Part shown: positions 8,632 to 19,195 of the stretch, piece by piece
How positions within the stretch are numbered: position 1 is the first letter of the stretch
Layout: each line of letters opens with the position of its first letter
Assembly: GCF_007743815.1 (NCBI RefSeq)
Contig: NZ_CP036265.1
Location: forward strand, 1,976,323 to 2,040,322
Direction of reading: 5' to 3'
DNA: 64,000 nucleotides
DNA from: Alienimonas californiensis
GTDB taxonomy: Bacteria; Planctomycetota; Planctomycetia; Planctomycetales; Planctomycetaceae
Notes under the pieces: model-generated
What the model saw: only the letters and a program-made list of their open reading frames with translations
Told to the model about the DNA's origin: nothing
The model's database searches: none
Position numbers and translations under genes: made by a program

Positions 8632-9771
8632 TCACCGACCGCCCTGTTGCGGGCCGCGGAGGAAATCGCGGGAGGGCGTGCCGCGGAACTGGCGGGGGAT
8701 GACGGGCCAGTCGTCGGTGAGGAAGTAGGCGTACGTGCCGTCCGGGAACTCCGGCGTCACGCACTGCCGGCCGTTGCACTCGTCCAGATCCCCCTCGTCC
8801 TCGACGTACTCATAGTCCGCCGTGAAGGTGCCGTCGTAGGCGCCGCCGGGCTGGCCGGGGCCGTCGGAGCGATTGCCCTGTTTTAGGCGATAGCTGCTTC
8901 GCAAAGTCTTCACCGCAGAGTCGGCGTCCTGCAGGTCGGCGAAGCCGGTTTTGGCGTAGATGGGGAAGCCGTCCGCCGCCCAGCCGATCAGCGGGGAGTG
9001 CGACCCGGCCCGCCAGCCGAGGTTCTCCAACAACCCGGTCGGCAAGCCGTGATAGTGGTAGGCGCCGGTCGGCTGAACGTGGGCGTGGTTGGCGTCCAGT
9101 CCCAGCGGGACAGCGCCGGAGAGCGCCTCGTACTGCCACCGCTCCCCGCCGGCCTGCCCGCCGGCCTGCCCGCCGGGACCGCCGCCGCCGGGACCGCCGC
9201 CGCCGGGACCGCCGCCGCCGGGACCGCCGCCGCCGGGGGGGCCGCCGTTCGGGGGGCCGAAGCCACCGCGGCCGCCGGGCGGGGGGAAGGGGGGGCGTCC
9301 GCCGGGGCCGTCGGGGCGACCGCCGGGACCGCCCGGACCGCCGCCTTCGCCGTAGAACTCCGCGGCGCCGGGGTCGAAGACCACGCCGTTCACCGCGATG
9401 CCGAACACCGCCGGGCCGCCTTCGGTAACGCGGTCGGCGGGCTCCGGGTTCAGCGGCACCCGGTAGGTCGTCCGCCGCGTCGCGATCTGGTTCGGGTTCC
9501 CGCGGTTCGGGAACGCGCCGACGAGGTGGTCCGGCAGACCGGCGGTGAAGATGACGCGGGACTCGCCCCGCTCCGAGATCGCCACGCGGGCCTTGCCCGG
9601 CGGCCGCTCGGTGGCGGGGACGAGGTCCGGTTTGCCGTTCGACTGGGTAATCGTGTGCGTCCGCCCCGGCGGGCCGCCGCCGGGCGGCTGGGCGGCGATC
9701 AACGCGGCCCCCCCGACGAGCGCTCCCCCGGCAAGGGCGACGGCGGAGAGGGAGGGACGAGAGCGGAGCAT
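8632..9771 (-). CDS. YHYH-domain secreted protein with GGGGP repeat linker
   Basis: From ATG 9771 the protein has 379 residues with a signal peptide (LSAVALAGGALVGGAALIAAQ). An N-terminal beta-rich part precedes a glycine/proline linker that includes four or more GGGGP units. The C-terminal half is the YHYH domain: DANHAHVQPTGAYHYHGLP, SPLIGWAADGFPIYAK, then CNGRQCVTPEFPDGTYAYFL. YHYH proteins are exported and common in planctomycetes and marine bacteria, and their biochemical role is not established. An upstream ATG at 9849 adds 26 residues without a signal and is less likely. It may be cell-surface anchored through the linker. Confidence 0.85.
   Translation of the reverse strand: MLRSRPSLSAVALAGGALVGGAALIAAQPPGGGPPGRTHTITQSNGKPDLVPATERPPGKARVAISERGESRVIFTAGLPDHLVGAFPNRGNPNQIATRRTTYRVPLNPEPADRVTEGGPAVFGIAVNGVVFDPGAAEFYGEGGGPGGPGGRPDGPGGRPPFPPPGGRGGFGPPNGGPPGGGGPGGGGPGGGGPGGGGPGGQAGGQAGGERWQYEALSGAVPLGLDANHAHVQPTGAYHYHGLPTGLLENLGWRAGSHSPLIGWAADGFPIYAKTGFADLQDADSAVKTLRSSYRLKQGNRSDGPGQPGGAYDGTFTADYEYVEDEGDLDECNGRQCVTPEFPDGTYAYFLTDDWPVIPRQFRGTPSRDFLRGPQQGGR
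9175..9234. repeat. 15-base tandem repeat coding GGGGP
   Basis: The unit gggaccgccgccgcc occurs four times in direct succession inside the YHYH gene, keeping its reading frame. It is flanked by degenerate units and by two copies of gccggcctgccc. Copy number could vary without frameshift. Confidence 0.85.
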
Positions 9772-9899
9772 CTGCGAGAACTCGCGGGGGGAGACGGGAC
9801 ACGCCGTGTGCCGCTCAAACCCCGAACCGGCGGCGGAGGTGTCGCTCAAACGGCTGAGTTTTCAGTCGTTCTCAGAGGCGCCGCCCGGCGGCGGACGCC

Positions 9900-10586
9900 T
9901 CACCCGGTTCCGGCGACCTCCAACAATCCCTTCACCTTCGCCCACGCCTTGACCAGATCGCCGGGGGGAACGGGCGTCGGGGCGAGGATCGCGGCGGCGT
10001 CGGCGGTGATCTTCACCCGGCCGCCGAAGCCGGCCAGCCGCAGTTCGCACTCCGAGGCGTCCAGCGGGTAATCGAGGCTCTTCACCTCCGGCGGGTCGGC
10101 GTCCTCGACGGCGTCGATGACCGCCTCCACGTCGGCCGGTTCGTTGAAGCGGCGTTCCAGCGCCGTGAAGCCGGGGGCGAAGGCGAAGGCCAGCCCGGGG
10201 TCGGTCAGCACGTCCGGTTCGCCGGGCTCCACCTCCCGGCGGGTGAGGGCGACGGCGGGGTCGTCGGCCGTCTGGGAGACCGTCACCGTGTAGGTGAGTT
10301 GCGGGCAGACCAGCGAACCCCCGCCGCGGTCCGGGCCGATCGACTTCAATTCCTTCCGCTTCAAGCCGAACGCTTCCCGCAGGAGCCTGGCGACGCGTTC
10401 CAGATCCGCCGTCACCCCGGCCTCGCCGATGCCGGCGACGTACAGCCGGGTCTGGCTGGTCGTTTCCTTGGGAACGCTGTGGTTCGGCCGAAAGCCGGGC
10501 AGATCCTTGATGGGGGTGCGATCCTCCACCCACAACCGCAACCCGCAGCCGGCGGGGGGGCCGCCGTCGTCGTTCGTCTCGGACAT
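9900..10586 (-). CDS. conserved hypothetical protein
   Basis: A 228-residue soluble protein without signal peptide or membrane helix. It reads as a real gene: mixed alpha/beta composition, few low-complexity runs, ordinary use of D, E, K and T, and recognisable secondary structure (TRLYVAGIGEAGVTADLERVARLLREAFGLKRKELK; later DPGLAFAFAPGFTALERRFN). No known domain was recognised. The start is ATG 10586, and a divergent gene begins at 10695, so the 108-base gap must hold promoters for both. Its stop lies 128 bases from the YHYH gene start. Confidence 0.6.
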   Translation of the reverse strand: MSETNDDGGPPAGCGLRLWVEDRTPIKDLPGFRPNHSVPKETTSQTRLYVAGIGEAGVTADLERVARLLREAFGLKRKELKSIGPDRGGGSLVCPQLTYTVTVSQTADDPAVALTRREVEPGEPDVLTDPGLAFAFAPGFTALERRFNEPADVEAVIDAVEDADPPEVKSLDYPLDASECELRLAGFGGRVKITADAAAILAPTPVPPGDLVKAWAKVKGLLEVAGTG

Positions 10587-10632
10587 CGGGGGGCGGAACT
10601 TCTCGGGCGAGTGGGGGCGGGCGTCGGGCCGT

Positions 10633-10638
10633 TATTCT
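10633..10638 (+). promoter_or_regulatory. possible -10 element (TATTCT) for the ankyrin-like gene
   Basis: TATTCT in a GC-rich stretch, 57 bases upstream of ATG 10695. The adjoining TTCTAGACC is the most AT-rich point of the divergent intergenic region. Confidence 0.35.
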
Positions 10639-10694
10639 AGACCTTTCGCCCGCGTTCCGCCGGGGACCGCGGCCCCCCCCGGACGACGCACCGC

Positions 10695-12074
10695 ATGCCG
10701 AAGCGACCCGCCCCCGCCGACCGCCGCGGCGCCTTCGACACCTGGGGCGACTCCACGTGGGAAGCCCTGCTCGTCCGCCCGCTGCCCGAGCAGGGCGGCG
10801 GCCGCGACCCGGCGGGGGCTCTCGCCGCCTGTGCCGGCGTGGGGGCGATCGAGCGGGACGTGACCGACGCGGTTCTGGCCGGCGAGTGGGTCCCGCCGCA
10901 GGGGGAGTGGGCGTTGCTGGTCGTGCCGCGGGCCGGCGGCTGGGCGACGTTGGTCTCGAACGGGTGGGCCGAGGAACTGATCGAGCGACGCCTGGGGGAC
11001 TTCCGCGGCGAAACGCTGGTGACCGGCGCCTACGACACGGCCGGCGTGCTGGTCGTCCGCCACCGCCGGCACGAGGGCGGGGCGACCGCGGAGGCGGCGA
11101 CATTCGTCACCGACGGCGTCCGCTGGGACGAACCGGCCCCGGACGACGACCCCGACGACCCGCAGGGCGAGGGCGACACGTCGCTGTCCGGCGAGCGGTT
11201 CCCTCCGGCCGCCGCCGCGGCGTGGCTGGCGGAACGCGCCTCCGTGAAGGACGCCCACGACACGCTGCTCCGCGACGCGGACGCCTACGTGCCCGGCCTG
11301 TTCTTCGCCCGGGACGGCGGCGTCGGCAACTCCGGCCGGCTGGTCGCGGGTTACGGGCACGAGGACGCCCTCTCGCCGGAGTTCGTCGAACGGGTCGACG
11401 TGGTCCGGTTTGGACCGGTGCAGACGACCCCGCTGGACGAAGCGGCCGGCCGGCGGCTCGAAGCGGCGGTCGGCCGCGGCGACGTGCGGGCCGCCCGGCG
11501 GGCACTGGCCGCCGGGGCGACGGTCGGAACGCTGCCCGGCTCCCGCCATACAGCCGTGTGGCTGTGCCTGAATGCAATGAGCGAGTTCGACGCCCCGGAC
11601 CGGGCGGCGCTGGCGGAGATCGTCGGCCTGCTGTTGGACGCTGGCGCCGACGTGAACGCACGGCCCCGCGACGCCGCCTCCCCCGTCGAACTGCTGCTCA
11701 CGACGGAGTTCGTCCAGTCCCGCGCGACCCGCACGCGGAGCCGCAACCGGCTCGACGCCCTCGCGCTGCTGGACTGGCTGATCGACGCCGGATTGAAGGT
11801 GGACGCGGTATCCTTCGGCCGCAGCATGTACGGCCCGCGCCCGCTGCACGCCGCCGCGTCGCAGAATCGCCCGGCGTTCGTGCGGGCGCTGCTCGATCGC
11901 GGCGCCGACCCGCGACTCGCGGACGATCGCGGCCTCACCCCTGGGGCGGCGCTGCGGGCGCAACTGGAGGCCGGAGCCCGACGCACCTGGGCGCCGAATC
12001 ACGTCCCGCTGGAGCGGGCGCTGGCGGAACACGCGGAGGTCCTCGCCCTGCTAGACGCCGCCGCGGCCGCGTGA
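10695..12074 (+). CDS. ankyrin-repeat protein
   Basis: A 459-residue protein, apparently cytoplasmic. The N-terminal 250 residues are an unrecognised globular region (LVVPRAGGWATLVSNGWAEE, then an acidic DDDPDDPQGEGD loop). The C-terminal half carries ankyrin-like repeats: AVGRGDVRAARRALAAGATV (about 258-277), EIVGLLLDAGADVNARPRD (about 314-332), DALALLDWLIDAGLKVD and PLHAAASQNRPAFVRALLD with RGADPRLADDRGLTP (about 380-415). Ankyrin repeats normally mediate protein-protein contacts. No partner is evident, and the neighbouring sulfatase converges on it with only 23 bases between stops. Confidence 0.75.
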   Translation: MPKRPAPADRRGAFDTWGDSTWEALLVRPLPEQGGGRDPAGALAACAGVGAIERDVTDAVLAGEWVPPQGEWALLVVPRAGGWATLVSNGWAEELIERRLGDFRGETLVTGAYDTAGVLVVRHRRHEGGATAEAATFVTDGVRWDEPAPDDDPDDPQGEGDTSLSGERFPPAAAAAWLAERASVKDAHDTLLRDADAYVPGLFFARDGGVGNSGRLVAGYGHEDALSPEFVERVDVVRFGPVQTTPLDEAAGRRLEAAVGRGDVRAARRALAAGATVGTLPGSRHTAVWLCLNAMSEFDAPDRAALAEIVGLLLDAGADVNARPRDAASPVELLLTTEFVQSRATRTRSRNRLDALALLDWLIDAGLKVDAVSFGRSMYGPRPLHAAASQNRPAFVRALLDRGADPRLADDRGLTPGAALRAQLEAGARRTWAPNHVPLERALAEHAEVLALLDAAAAA

Positions 12075-12097
12075 GGGAGACGGCGAGCAGTCCGCCG

Positions 12098-13588
12098 TCA
12101 GTCGCCGAAGGTCTCGCCGTGGTCCGGCGGCAGCGATTCGTGCCAGGCGACGACCGCGTCCCGCAGTCGGGCTCTCACGGCGGGGTGGGCGGCGGCGAGG
12201 TCGGTCGTCTCGCCGGGGTCCGCGGCGAGGTCGTACAGCTGGGCCTGCGAGCCGTCGTATTCGCACAGCAGCTTCCAGCGGGGGCCGACGGGCGAACTGC
12301 CGTCGGAGGACCCTGCGGCGCCGTCGAGCACGGCCAGGTCCGGCAGGTCGTCCACCCCGAAATAGCGGTCGCGGTCCGGCGGGCGGCGGAAGAACAGCGG
12401 TTCGGTCCGGGAGCGGTTCGCCCGGCCCAGCAGTACGTCGGCGAGGTTTTCCCCGTCGAAGCCGGGGCCGTCCTCCAGTTCCACCCCGCAGATCGTCAGC
12501 AGCGAGGGGACGAGGTCGCAGGCGGAGAACAGGCTGTCGCCGTTGAACGAATTCACGGCCGCCGGCTCGACCAACCCCGGCCCCCAGACGACCAGCGGGC
12601 TGCGGACGCCGCCCTCGTACAGCATCGCTTTGAGACCCCGCAACGGCCCGGCGGACCCCGCCCCGCGCTCCGGACCGTTGTCGGAACAAACGAGGATCAG
12701 CGTGTTCTCCCGCAGGGCGTCGTCGTGGCGGATGCGGTCGAACAGCAACCCGAGTTGGGCGTCCATCGTCTTTAAGACGCCCCGATAAAGCTCCCCCTTC
12801 GACCCGTCCCCGCGGCGGGCGGCGGGCGGGAACAGCGGGGTGTGCACGTCGTCCGGCCAGAGGTTCAGATAGAACGGCTCCCCGGCGGCCTGGGCCTCGT
12901 CGACGAACGTCAGGGCGTCGGCGACGAAGGCGGCGGTCACGTCGTCCCGGTTTTCCCAGCGGATCGGGCCGCGGCCGAGCGTGTCGGAGCCGAGGGCGTG
13001 CGGCTTCGGCTTGGAGCCGTCGTAGGCGTCCAAGAGCGGCAGCACGCGGGGGCCGAGGCCCTCGAAGTTCGTCAGGCTCTCGTCGAAGCCGTATTCGGGG
13101 ATCAGCGGGGCCTCGGCCACGTCCCGCTGGCCGCCCATGTGCCACTTGCCGAAGTGCCCGGTGCGATAGCCGGCCGCCTGGAGCAGCCGGGGCAGGGTGG
13201 GGGCGGCGGGGTCGAGCCAGTTCGCGACCCCGCGGTCGGCGTTGAGTTGGCGGTGGGCCAGGTAGGAGCCGATCGACCACCGCTGCGGGTACTGCCCGGT
13301 CGTCAGCGCCGTGCGGGAGGGGGAACAGATCGGCGAGTTGACGTAGAACCGCCCGAACCGCAGCCCCTCCGCGGCGAGGCGGTCGACGTTCGGCGTGCGG
13401 GCTTCGGTCGGTCGGGCCGCGATCGCCGGCCGCACGTCGGCCCGGTCGTGGAAGCAGGAGAAGTCCGCCCAGCCCAAGTCGTCGATGAACACGACGACGA
13501 CGTTCGGCCGCCGGTCCGTCGGCGGCGCCTCGTCCGGGGCGCCCGGGGCGAGAACGGCGGCGGCGAGCAGGGCGGGGACCGCGATCAT
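12098..13588 (-). CDS. secreted type I sulfatase (arylsulfatase family)
   Basis: A 496-residue alkaline-phosphatase-superfamily sulfatase with a short signal peptide. [16 protein letters not shown] supplies the metal-binding aspartates (D36, D37). C88 in [15 protein letters not shown] is the residue matured to formylglycine by the anaerobic-type or FGE maturase (C-x-P-S-R). HFGKWHMGG and CSDNGPE complete the active site, and the C-terminal subdomain with ELYD-like [18 protein letters not shown] is typical. Planctomycetes carry large sets of such enzymes for sulfated algal polysaccharides. The substrate is not predictable here. No sulfatase-maturing enzyme is in the window. Its stop nearly abuts the ankyrin gene. 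Confidence 0.95.
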   Translation of the reverse strand: MIAVPALLAAAVLAPGAPDEAPPTDRRPNVVVVFIDDLGWADFSCFHDRADVRPAIAARPTEARTPNVDRLAAEGLRFGRFYVNSPICSPSRTALTTGQYPQRWSIGSYLAHRQLNADRGVANWLDPAAPTLPRLLQAAGYRTGHFGKWHMGGQRDVAEAPLIPEYGFDESLTNFEGLGPRVLPLLDAYDGSKPKPHALGSDTLGRGPIRWENRDDVTAAFVADALTFVDEAQAAGEPFYLNLWPDDVHTPLFPPAARRGDGSKGELYRGVLKTMDAQLGLLFDRIRHDDALRENTLILVCSDNGPERGAGSAGPLRGLKAMLYEGGVRSPLVVWGPGLVEPAAVNSFNGDSLFSACDLVPSLLTICGVELEDGPGFDGENLADVLLGRANRSRTEPLFFRRPPDRDRYFGVDDLPDLAVLDGAAGSSDGSSPVGPRWKLLCEYDGSQAQLYDLAADPGETTDLAAAHPAVRARLRDAVVAWHESLPPDHGETFGD

Positions 13589-13646
13589 GATCAGTCGGCG
13601 GGGGTGGGGGGGGGGGGAACGTCGGGGGGCGGGGGCGCCCGGGCCG

Positions 13647-15095
13647 TCAGGGGGCGTTGAGCAGGTCCAGCCCGGCGGCGACCAGCGTCCGCACGCCGAT
13701 CGGCAGGCAGGTTTCGGCGTCCGGGGCGAAGGTCGCCGAGTGCAGGCTCGGCGGCTCCACGCCGGCCTTCTCGTATCGCATCAAATCGCGGGGGGCCACG
13801 GCGCCGAGGCGGTACATCAGGATCGGCACGCCGGCTTTCCCGTACCGACTGAAATCCTCCCCGCCCATCGACGGCTCCCCGGTCCCCACCGCCTCGGCGC
13901 CCAGTTCCTGCTGGAACACCGCCGTCAGCCGCGCGGTCAGCGCCGGGTCGTTGTACAGCGACGGGGTGCCCTCGGAGGAACTCACCGTCGGCGGTTCGGC
14001 TCCCGCGGCGGCGGCGGCGGCCTTCGCCCGGCGTTCAATCGCGGCGATCAGCTGCGTCCGGACCGCCTCGGAGTAGCTGCGGACCGTCAGTTGCAGCGTG
14101 GCCTCGTCCGGGATGATATTGTGCTTCGACCCGGCGTGAATCGAACCGACCGTGACCACCGCCGGGTCCGTCGGCTTCACCTCCCGGGCGACGATCGCCT
14201 GGGCGGAGAGGATGAACTCCGCCGCCATCACGATCGGGTCCTGCGTCGCGTGCGGCTGGGCCCCGTGCCCGCCGCGGCCGTGGAAGGTGATGTCGACGCT
14301 GTCCACGTTGGCGAGGCTGTAGCCGGCCAGCGTCTCGATCGTGCCGGCGGCGGCGTTGGGCGTGACGTGCAGGGCGACGGCGTAGTCCGGCCTGGGGAAC
14401 CGCTCGAACAGCCCGTCGGCCAGCATCGCCCGGGCGCCGGCGCCGATCTCCTCGGCGGGTTGGGCGATCAGCATCGCCGTGCCGGACCACTGGTCTTTGT
14501 GCTCGGCGAAGTACCGACCGGCGCCGGTCACGCTGGTCATGTGGACGTCGTGCCCGCAGGCGTGCATCACGCCGGTCGTCCCGCCGCCGGGCCGCTCCAC
14601 GGTCACCTGCGAGGCGAACGGCAGCCCGGTCGCCTCGCTGACCGGCAGGGCGTCCAGGTCGCAGCGGAACATCACCGTCGGCCCCTCGCCGCCGTCGGCC
14701 GGGGGATTCCGCAGGACGCCCACCACGCCGGTGCCACCGACGCCCGTCGTCACCTCATACCCGGCGGCCCGCCATTCCTCGGCCAGCCGGGCGGCGGTGG
14801 CCGTCTCTTCGTTCGACAGCTCCGGATGGCTGTGCAGATGGCGGTAAAGATCCAGCAGGGCCGGCAACTGCGCGTCCGCCCAGGCGGCGGGGCTGCCGGT
14901 CGGGCTGCCGGTCGGGCTGCCGGCGGGGGCGTCCGCGGGCTCCGCGGCGGGCAGCGACGAACCGAGCGCCCCCAGCGCCCCCGCCAACAGCAGGAACCGG
15001 CGGGAGCGAAGCGGTCGGGACGACACGGACACGGCGGGAGCCCTCCGGCGGGAAGCGGACCGCTCAACCGTGACCGTCCCGCGATCGCTCCGCAA
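13647..15095 (-). CDS. M20-family metallo-amidohydrolase, exported
   Basis: A 482-residue M20D peptidase/amidohydrolase (hippurate or IAA-amino-acid hydrolase type). Visible motifs are [37 protein letters not shown] (metal cysteine and histidines), [14 protein letters not shown] (catalytic and metal glutamates), the dimerisation-domain [16 protein letters not shown], and C-terminal [12 protein letters not shown] with [10 protein letters not shown] basic segment [20 protein letters not shown] is a signal peptide, so GTG 15032 could be the real start instead of ATG 15095. A short [11 protein letters not shown] linker follows. It probably removes N-acyl groups from amino acids or peptides in the periplasm; the substrate is unassigned. 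Confidence 0.9.
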   Translation of the reverse strand: MRSDRGTVTVERSASRRRAPAVSVSSRPLRSRRFLLLAGALGALGSSLPAAEPADAPAGSPTGSPTGSPAAWADAQLPALLDLYRHLHSHPELSNEETATAARLAEEWRAAGYEVTTGVGGTGVVGVLRNPPADGGEGPTVMFRCDLDALPVSEATGLPFASQVTVERPGGGTTGVMHACGHDVHMTSVTGAGRYFAEHKDQWSGTAMLIAQPAEEIGAGARAMLADGLFERFPRPDYAVALHVTPNAAAGTIETLAGYSLANVDSVDITFHGRGGHGAQPHATQDPIVMAAEFILSAQAIVAREVKPTDPAVVTVGSIHAGSKHNIIPDEATLQLTVRSYSEAVRTQLIAAIERRAKAAAAAAGAEPPTVSSSEGTPSLYNDPALTARLTAVFQQELGAEAVGTGEPSMGGEDFSRYGKAGVPILMYRLGAVAPRDLMRYEKAGVEPPSLHSATFAPDAETCLPIGVRTLVAAGLDLLNAP

Positions 15096-15137
15096 CCGGG
15101 GCGGCCTCGCGAACGCCGGTTCGGTCCCGACCCCATG

Positions 15138-15170
15138 AAAAAACCGGCGGGGCCGCCGCGGCGGCCCCGC
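15138..15170 (-). terminator. rho-independent terminator of the DUF1559 gene
   Basis: A perfect 24-base palindrome at 15147-15170 (gcggggccgccg and its complement) is followed on the reverse strand by six T residues (15138-15143). It lies 33 bases past the stop of the gene ending at 15204. Confidence 0.85.
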
Positions 15171-15203
15171 TGGGGGGCGTCGATCGAAGAACGCTCAGTG
15201 CGC

Positions 15204-16379
15204 TCAGTACTCGTCGACGACTTCGCCGCCGTTGCGGGTGCCCAGGGCGCCCCAGGTGCCGTAGGGGCTCTTGCCGCTCGTCTTAAGGGCGGCGTTGAGG
15301 TTGCCGGTGTCGATCGTTTCGCTGATGAACTTCACGGAGCCGTCGCCGAAGACGAACTGGGCGCCGCCGGTGTGGTAGCTGCCGGCGGAGAACACGCCGT
15401 CGGAGGTCAGCCCGACGCCGTTGCCGGAGTTACAGGACGGCCCGTTGGGGGGGACGATCGTCATGAACCCGGTCATCGGGGCGTAGGCGCCGTTCCAGCG
15501 GGCGCCACGGCCGCGGTTGCTGCCGCTGGTGTACACCAGCGGGCCGCTGTCGCCGGAGTAGACGCCGGGGTCGGTGTAGAAGCCCGGTTCGTTGGGATCG
15601 ACGACGGAGGGGCTCGTGAAGCAGGCGTCGCCGATGTTGGAGGGCCCGCTGCCGAAGTTCATCCCGCTGACGTCCGAGAGCCAGCCGGACTGGAAGGCCA
15701 GGGTGCCGTTCGCCACGCCGATCTCGCCCATCAAGATGGTGTTGACGGTGCCGTCCCGCAGATCCCGCATGCCGAGGGTGCTGCGGCGGACCCACGTCCC
15801 GCGGGCGACGGAACCGCTGGAACCGCTGGCGTTGCCGTTGTCGCCCAGGTTGAAGGCGTAGTTGGTGTCGCCCCAGCTGTTGCTGGCGTCGCCGCCGTCG
15901 GACGGGCAGAGATAGGTGGTCACCTGCGTGAGCCAGGGGTCGTAGGTCGTCCAGACCCGCGGTCCCATGGCGGGAAAATCGACCGTGCCGTCGCCGTTCT
16001 TGTCGTACGGTTTGCTGATCTGGTTCCAGAGCGCCGTCTGATCCATGTACGGCAGGATCGAGACCAGCGGGCTCAGGTACAGATCGTTCCCGTCAGTGGT
16101 GCCGCCGCCGGGCAGGGTGGTCGTGGCGCCAGTGCCCCCGCCGTAGAGCGGGAACTCCTTATAGGTGCTGTGGTAGTTGTGCAGGGCCAGGCCGAGTTGC
16201 TTGAGGTTGTTCTGGCACTGACTGCGGCGGGCGGCCTCCCGGGCCTGCTGTACGGCGGGCAGCAGCAGGGAAACCAGGATCGCGATGATCGCGATGACCA
16301 CCAGCAGTTCGATCAGCGTGAAGCCGGAGCGCCGCGTCTGCGGCGAGCTGGTTCCCGCAGAGGAGTTACGGAGGAACAT
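15204..16379 (-). CDS. DUF1559 prepilin-like protein, copy 1
   Basis: A 391-residue pseudopilin-like protein. The N-terminus has the type IV prepilin signal [20 protein letters not shown], cleaved after G19 by a prepilin peptidase. The family block [19 protein letters not shown] and [16 protein letters not shown] follows. The C-terminal domain has [32 protein letters not shown] and [22 protein letters not shown]1559 proteins occur in dozens to hundreds of copies in planctomycetes; they are exported and surface-associated with unknown roles. ATG 16379 was chosen just before the prepilin signal. A TAGAAT hexamer (16535-16540) implies a leader of about 150 bases. It is divergent from a mini-lipoprotein. 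Confidence 0.95.
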   Translation of the reverse strand: MFLRNSSAGTSSPQTRRSGFTLIELLVVIAIIAILVSLLLPAVQQAREAARRSQCQNNLKQLGLALHNYHSTYKEFPLYGGGTGATTTLPGGGTTDGNDLYLSPLVSILPYMDQTALWNQISKPYDKNGDGTVDFPAMGPRVWTTYDPWLTQVTTYLCPSDGGDASNSWGDTNYAFNLGDNGNASGSSGSVARGTWVRRSTLGMRDLRDGTVNTILMGEIGVANGTLAFQSGWLSDVSGMNFGSGPSNIGDACFTSPSVVDPNEPGFYTDPGVYSGDSGPLVYTSGSNRGRGARWNGAYAPMTGFMTIVPPNGPSCNSGNGVGLTSDGVFSAGSYHTGGAQFVFGDGSVKFISETIDTGNLNAALKTSGKSPYGTWGALGTRNGGEVVDEY

Positions 16380-16720
16380 GGGCAAGAGCGCTCTTGGAAG
16401 AGGGAAGGAGTGCGGCGAGAGAAACTTGCCGCGATGAGAGACGACGGTCGGCGGAGCCGCGGGGGCGTGCGCGTCAAAGGTTTCTGGGGGAAACTCCCCG
16501 CACGAATCCCGGGGCGACGCTTGGGAATCGGGGGATTCTACTCTCGCATCGACCGGCTCCAACGCAAGCCGCCCGAAAACCTCCGAACTCCGGGGGGAGG
16601 CGCCGCGGCCGCCGCGTCCTCCCGCAGACCTTCCGTCGAAACGCACCGTCCCCGATACCGTCGCCGGGGCCGCGGGCGTACCTTCACGCGCTCTCAACCC
16701 CCTTCCCTTTGGAGTCGCAG
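16380..16720. other. divergent intergenic region between DUF1559 copy 1 and mini-lipoprotein
   Basis: These 341 bases carry no gene. TAGAAT (reverse strand) at 16535-16540 may be the promoter of the DUF1559 gene. On the forward strand the last 70 bases (from cgataccgtcg to ctcaaccccc, about 16652-16701) closely match the leader of the second mini-lipoprotein at 17295-17347, so a promoter or leader element is conserved between the two copies. Confidence 0.6.
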
Positions 16721-16921
16721 ATGCCCGCCCCCCGCACGTCGTCCCGTTGGCTGCCGACGCTCGTCGCCGGCCTGGGTTTGGCCGTCCTGCCGCTCGCCGG
16801 ATGCGGCGACCCGGACGTGGGCGGCACGACCGTCAACCCGCCGCCGGAAGACCTCGACGCGGTCGAGGAGGCCGGTCGGTCCGAGGAGCGCGCCGCGCGG
16901 ATGCAGGAGGAGGGCGGCTGA
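16721..16921 (+). CDS. mini-lipoprotein partner of DUF1559, copy 1
   Basis: A 66-residue lipoprotein. The signal peptide [19 protein letters not shown] has its lipobox cysteine at position 28. The mature peptide is only 39 residues and acidic ([27 protein letters not shown]). A paralogue at 17364-17531 shares the architecture GC-(E/D)P-TTVN-EE and the upstream leader. Both are divergent from a DUF1559 gene, a pairing that suggests a functional link with the pilin-like protein. Function unknown. ATG 16721 gives the signal peptide immediately. Confidence 0.8.
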   Translation: MPAPRTSSRWLPTLVAGLGLAVLPLAGCGDPDVGGTTVNPPPEDLDAVEEAGRSEERAARMQEEGG

Positions 16922-16964
16922 GGGCGCCCTACGGCCCCGGAGCCGTGGTCGGACAGTCGCCACG

Positions 16965-17002
16965 AAAAAAACCGGCGGGGCCGCAGTCGCGGCCCCGCCG
17001 GT
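16965..17002 (-). terminator. terminator of the decayed DUF1559 gene
   Basis: A perfect 14-base stem (16971-16984 with 16989-17002, arm accggcggggccgc) and a four-base loop are followed on the reverse strand by seven T residues. It may also end transcription of the mini-lipoprotein arriving from the left. The stem resembles the copy 1 terminator. Confidence 0.8.
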
Positions 17003-17047
17003 CGTCGTTTCGCCGTCCATCCGGGCGCCGAGTGCGCCGCAGGCGCC

Positions 17048-17230
17048 CTAGGGACTCTTGCCGGAGTCCTTGTGGGCGCTGTGGTCGTTGTGCAGGGCCA
17101 GGCCGAGTTGTTTGAGGTTGTTCTGGCGCTGCCTGCGGCGGGCGGCCTCGCGAGCCTGCTGCACCGCGGGCAGCAGCAGGGAAACCAGGATCGCAGTGAC
17201 CACCAGCAGTCTGATCAGGGTGAAGCCGAA
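17048..17230 (-). pseudogene. DUF1559 remnant with large internal deletion, copy 2
   Basis: The reverse frame keeps both ends of a DUF1559 gene and lacks the middle. It reads [20 protein letters not shown] (prepilin signal with E-to-R and a three-residue loss), [33 protein letters not shown], then jumps straight to SGKSP and a stop. Intact paralogues have roughly 300 residues between these points (HNYHSTYK and [11 protein letters not shown]). The glutamate at position 5 of the mature pilin, needed for assembly, is lost. No plausible start codon precedes it closely. It still has a terminator and a divergent mini-lipoprotein, so the whole module was once intact. Confidence 0.85.
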
Positions 17231-17363
17231 CGACGCGCCGGAGTCGAACTGATCCGCGAGCCGGTCCGCGATCGGTCCGTCTGTCGATCCGCGTTCGATA
17301 CCCGTGACGGAGCGGCGGGCGTACCTTCGTTCTGTCTCAACCCCCCTCCGCTCGGAGCGTCCG

Positions 17364-17531
17364 GTGTCCCGCGTTCGACTGATTCCCTCCCGTCTCCTGC
17401 CGGTCGCATTGGCGTGCCTGGCTCTCGGCGTTCTCCCGATGATCGGCTGCGAGCCGGAGGCGACCACGGTGAACACGGGTGAAGAATACGACGAGGCCGC
17501 CGAAGAGGCCGCGGGAATGGCGGAGGAATAG
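17364..17531 (+). CDS. mini-lipoprotein partner of DUF1559, copy 2
   Basis: A 55-residue lipoprotein: [21 protein letters not shown] (lipobox cysteine at about 29) and an acidic mature tail [29 protein letters not shown] 17364 was chosen because the DNA before it aligns with the leader directly before ATG 16721 of the paralogue; an earlier ATG at 17304 would lie inside that leader. Its DUF1559 partner on the other strand is decayed, so this gene may be an orphan. Function unknown. Confidence 0.7.
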   Translation: MSRVRLIPSRLLPVALACLALGVLPMIGCEPEATTVNTGEEYDEAAEEAAGMAEE

Positions 17532-17590
17532 TCGGTTCTTGATCGGCTCGGAACGACGAACGACGGATCGCCGAGGAGCCGAAAACGAAC

Positions 17591-17624
17591 AACCGGCCGG
17601 GTCGCCGTCGCGGCCCAGCCGGTT
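17591..17624 (-). terminator. terminator of DUF1559 copy 3
   Basis: Arms 17591-17605 and 17610-17624 pair over 15 bases (two of them G-T type), with a four-base loop and a T-rich reverse-strand continuation (gttcgttttc). It is 51 bases beyond the stop at 17675 and on the same plan as the terminators at 15138 and 16965. Confidence 0.75.
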
Positions 17625-17674
17625 GCGATGTTGCCGATCGACCTGTCGGTCGGTCGCTCAGCGCACGTTGCGGA

Positions 17675-18838
<1,164 letters not shown>

Positions 18839-19195
18839 TGGGAGGGACCGGGTTGGAGCAGGGAGGAGATCGGACGAGAAACGTCCCCACCGGCGGAATC
18901 GCCGGCGTTCGTGCGCTGACGCGTCGCCCCGCAGGAGGCCGGGACAGAAAAGTCCCAGAAACGGCCTTAAGGCGAGCGGGAAACGCATCAACGAACGTTG
19001 ACCCTATCGGGCGCCGTCCGATCCCGCAACTGGAAAATCGCCGGCCCCGCTCCCTGCGGTTCAGGCCGCGCTGCGAGCCGGCGGCGGCTCGGACCTGCGG
19101 TCCGCGCAGCAAAACGCCCCGCGGGACGGCCGTCCCGCGGAGCGCGCTGTCGTCGAACGATCGCCGTTCTCAGAGGCGAACGATCGCCGTTCAGA
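18839..19195. other. intergenic region upstream of DUF1559 copy 3
   Basis: No gene is supported in these 357 bases. TAGGGT on the reverse strand (19001-19006) is a possible -10 element for DUF1559 copy 3. A perfect 22-base palindrome at 19119-19140, with AAAA before it, is a probable terminator for the DUF1559 fragment arriving from the right. Confidence 0.5.
19111..19140 (-). terminator. terminator of the truncated DUF1559 fragment
   Basis: The palindrome at 19119-19140 (ccgcgggacgg and complement) is followed on the reverse strand by TTTT (19111-19114). It is 55 bases after the stop at 19196. Confidence 0.65.

Noticed and set aside
13395-17051. A very long forward open frame (over 1200 codons) across the sulfatase, M20 and DUF1559 genes
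   Set aside because: It is antisense to three clearly recognisable genes, has no domain, and its Arg/Gly/Val-rich composition is what the complement of high-GC coding DNA gives.
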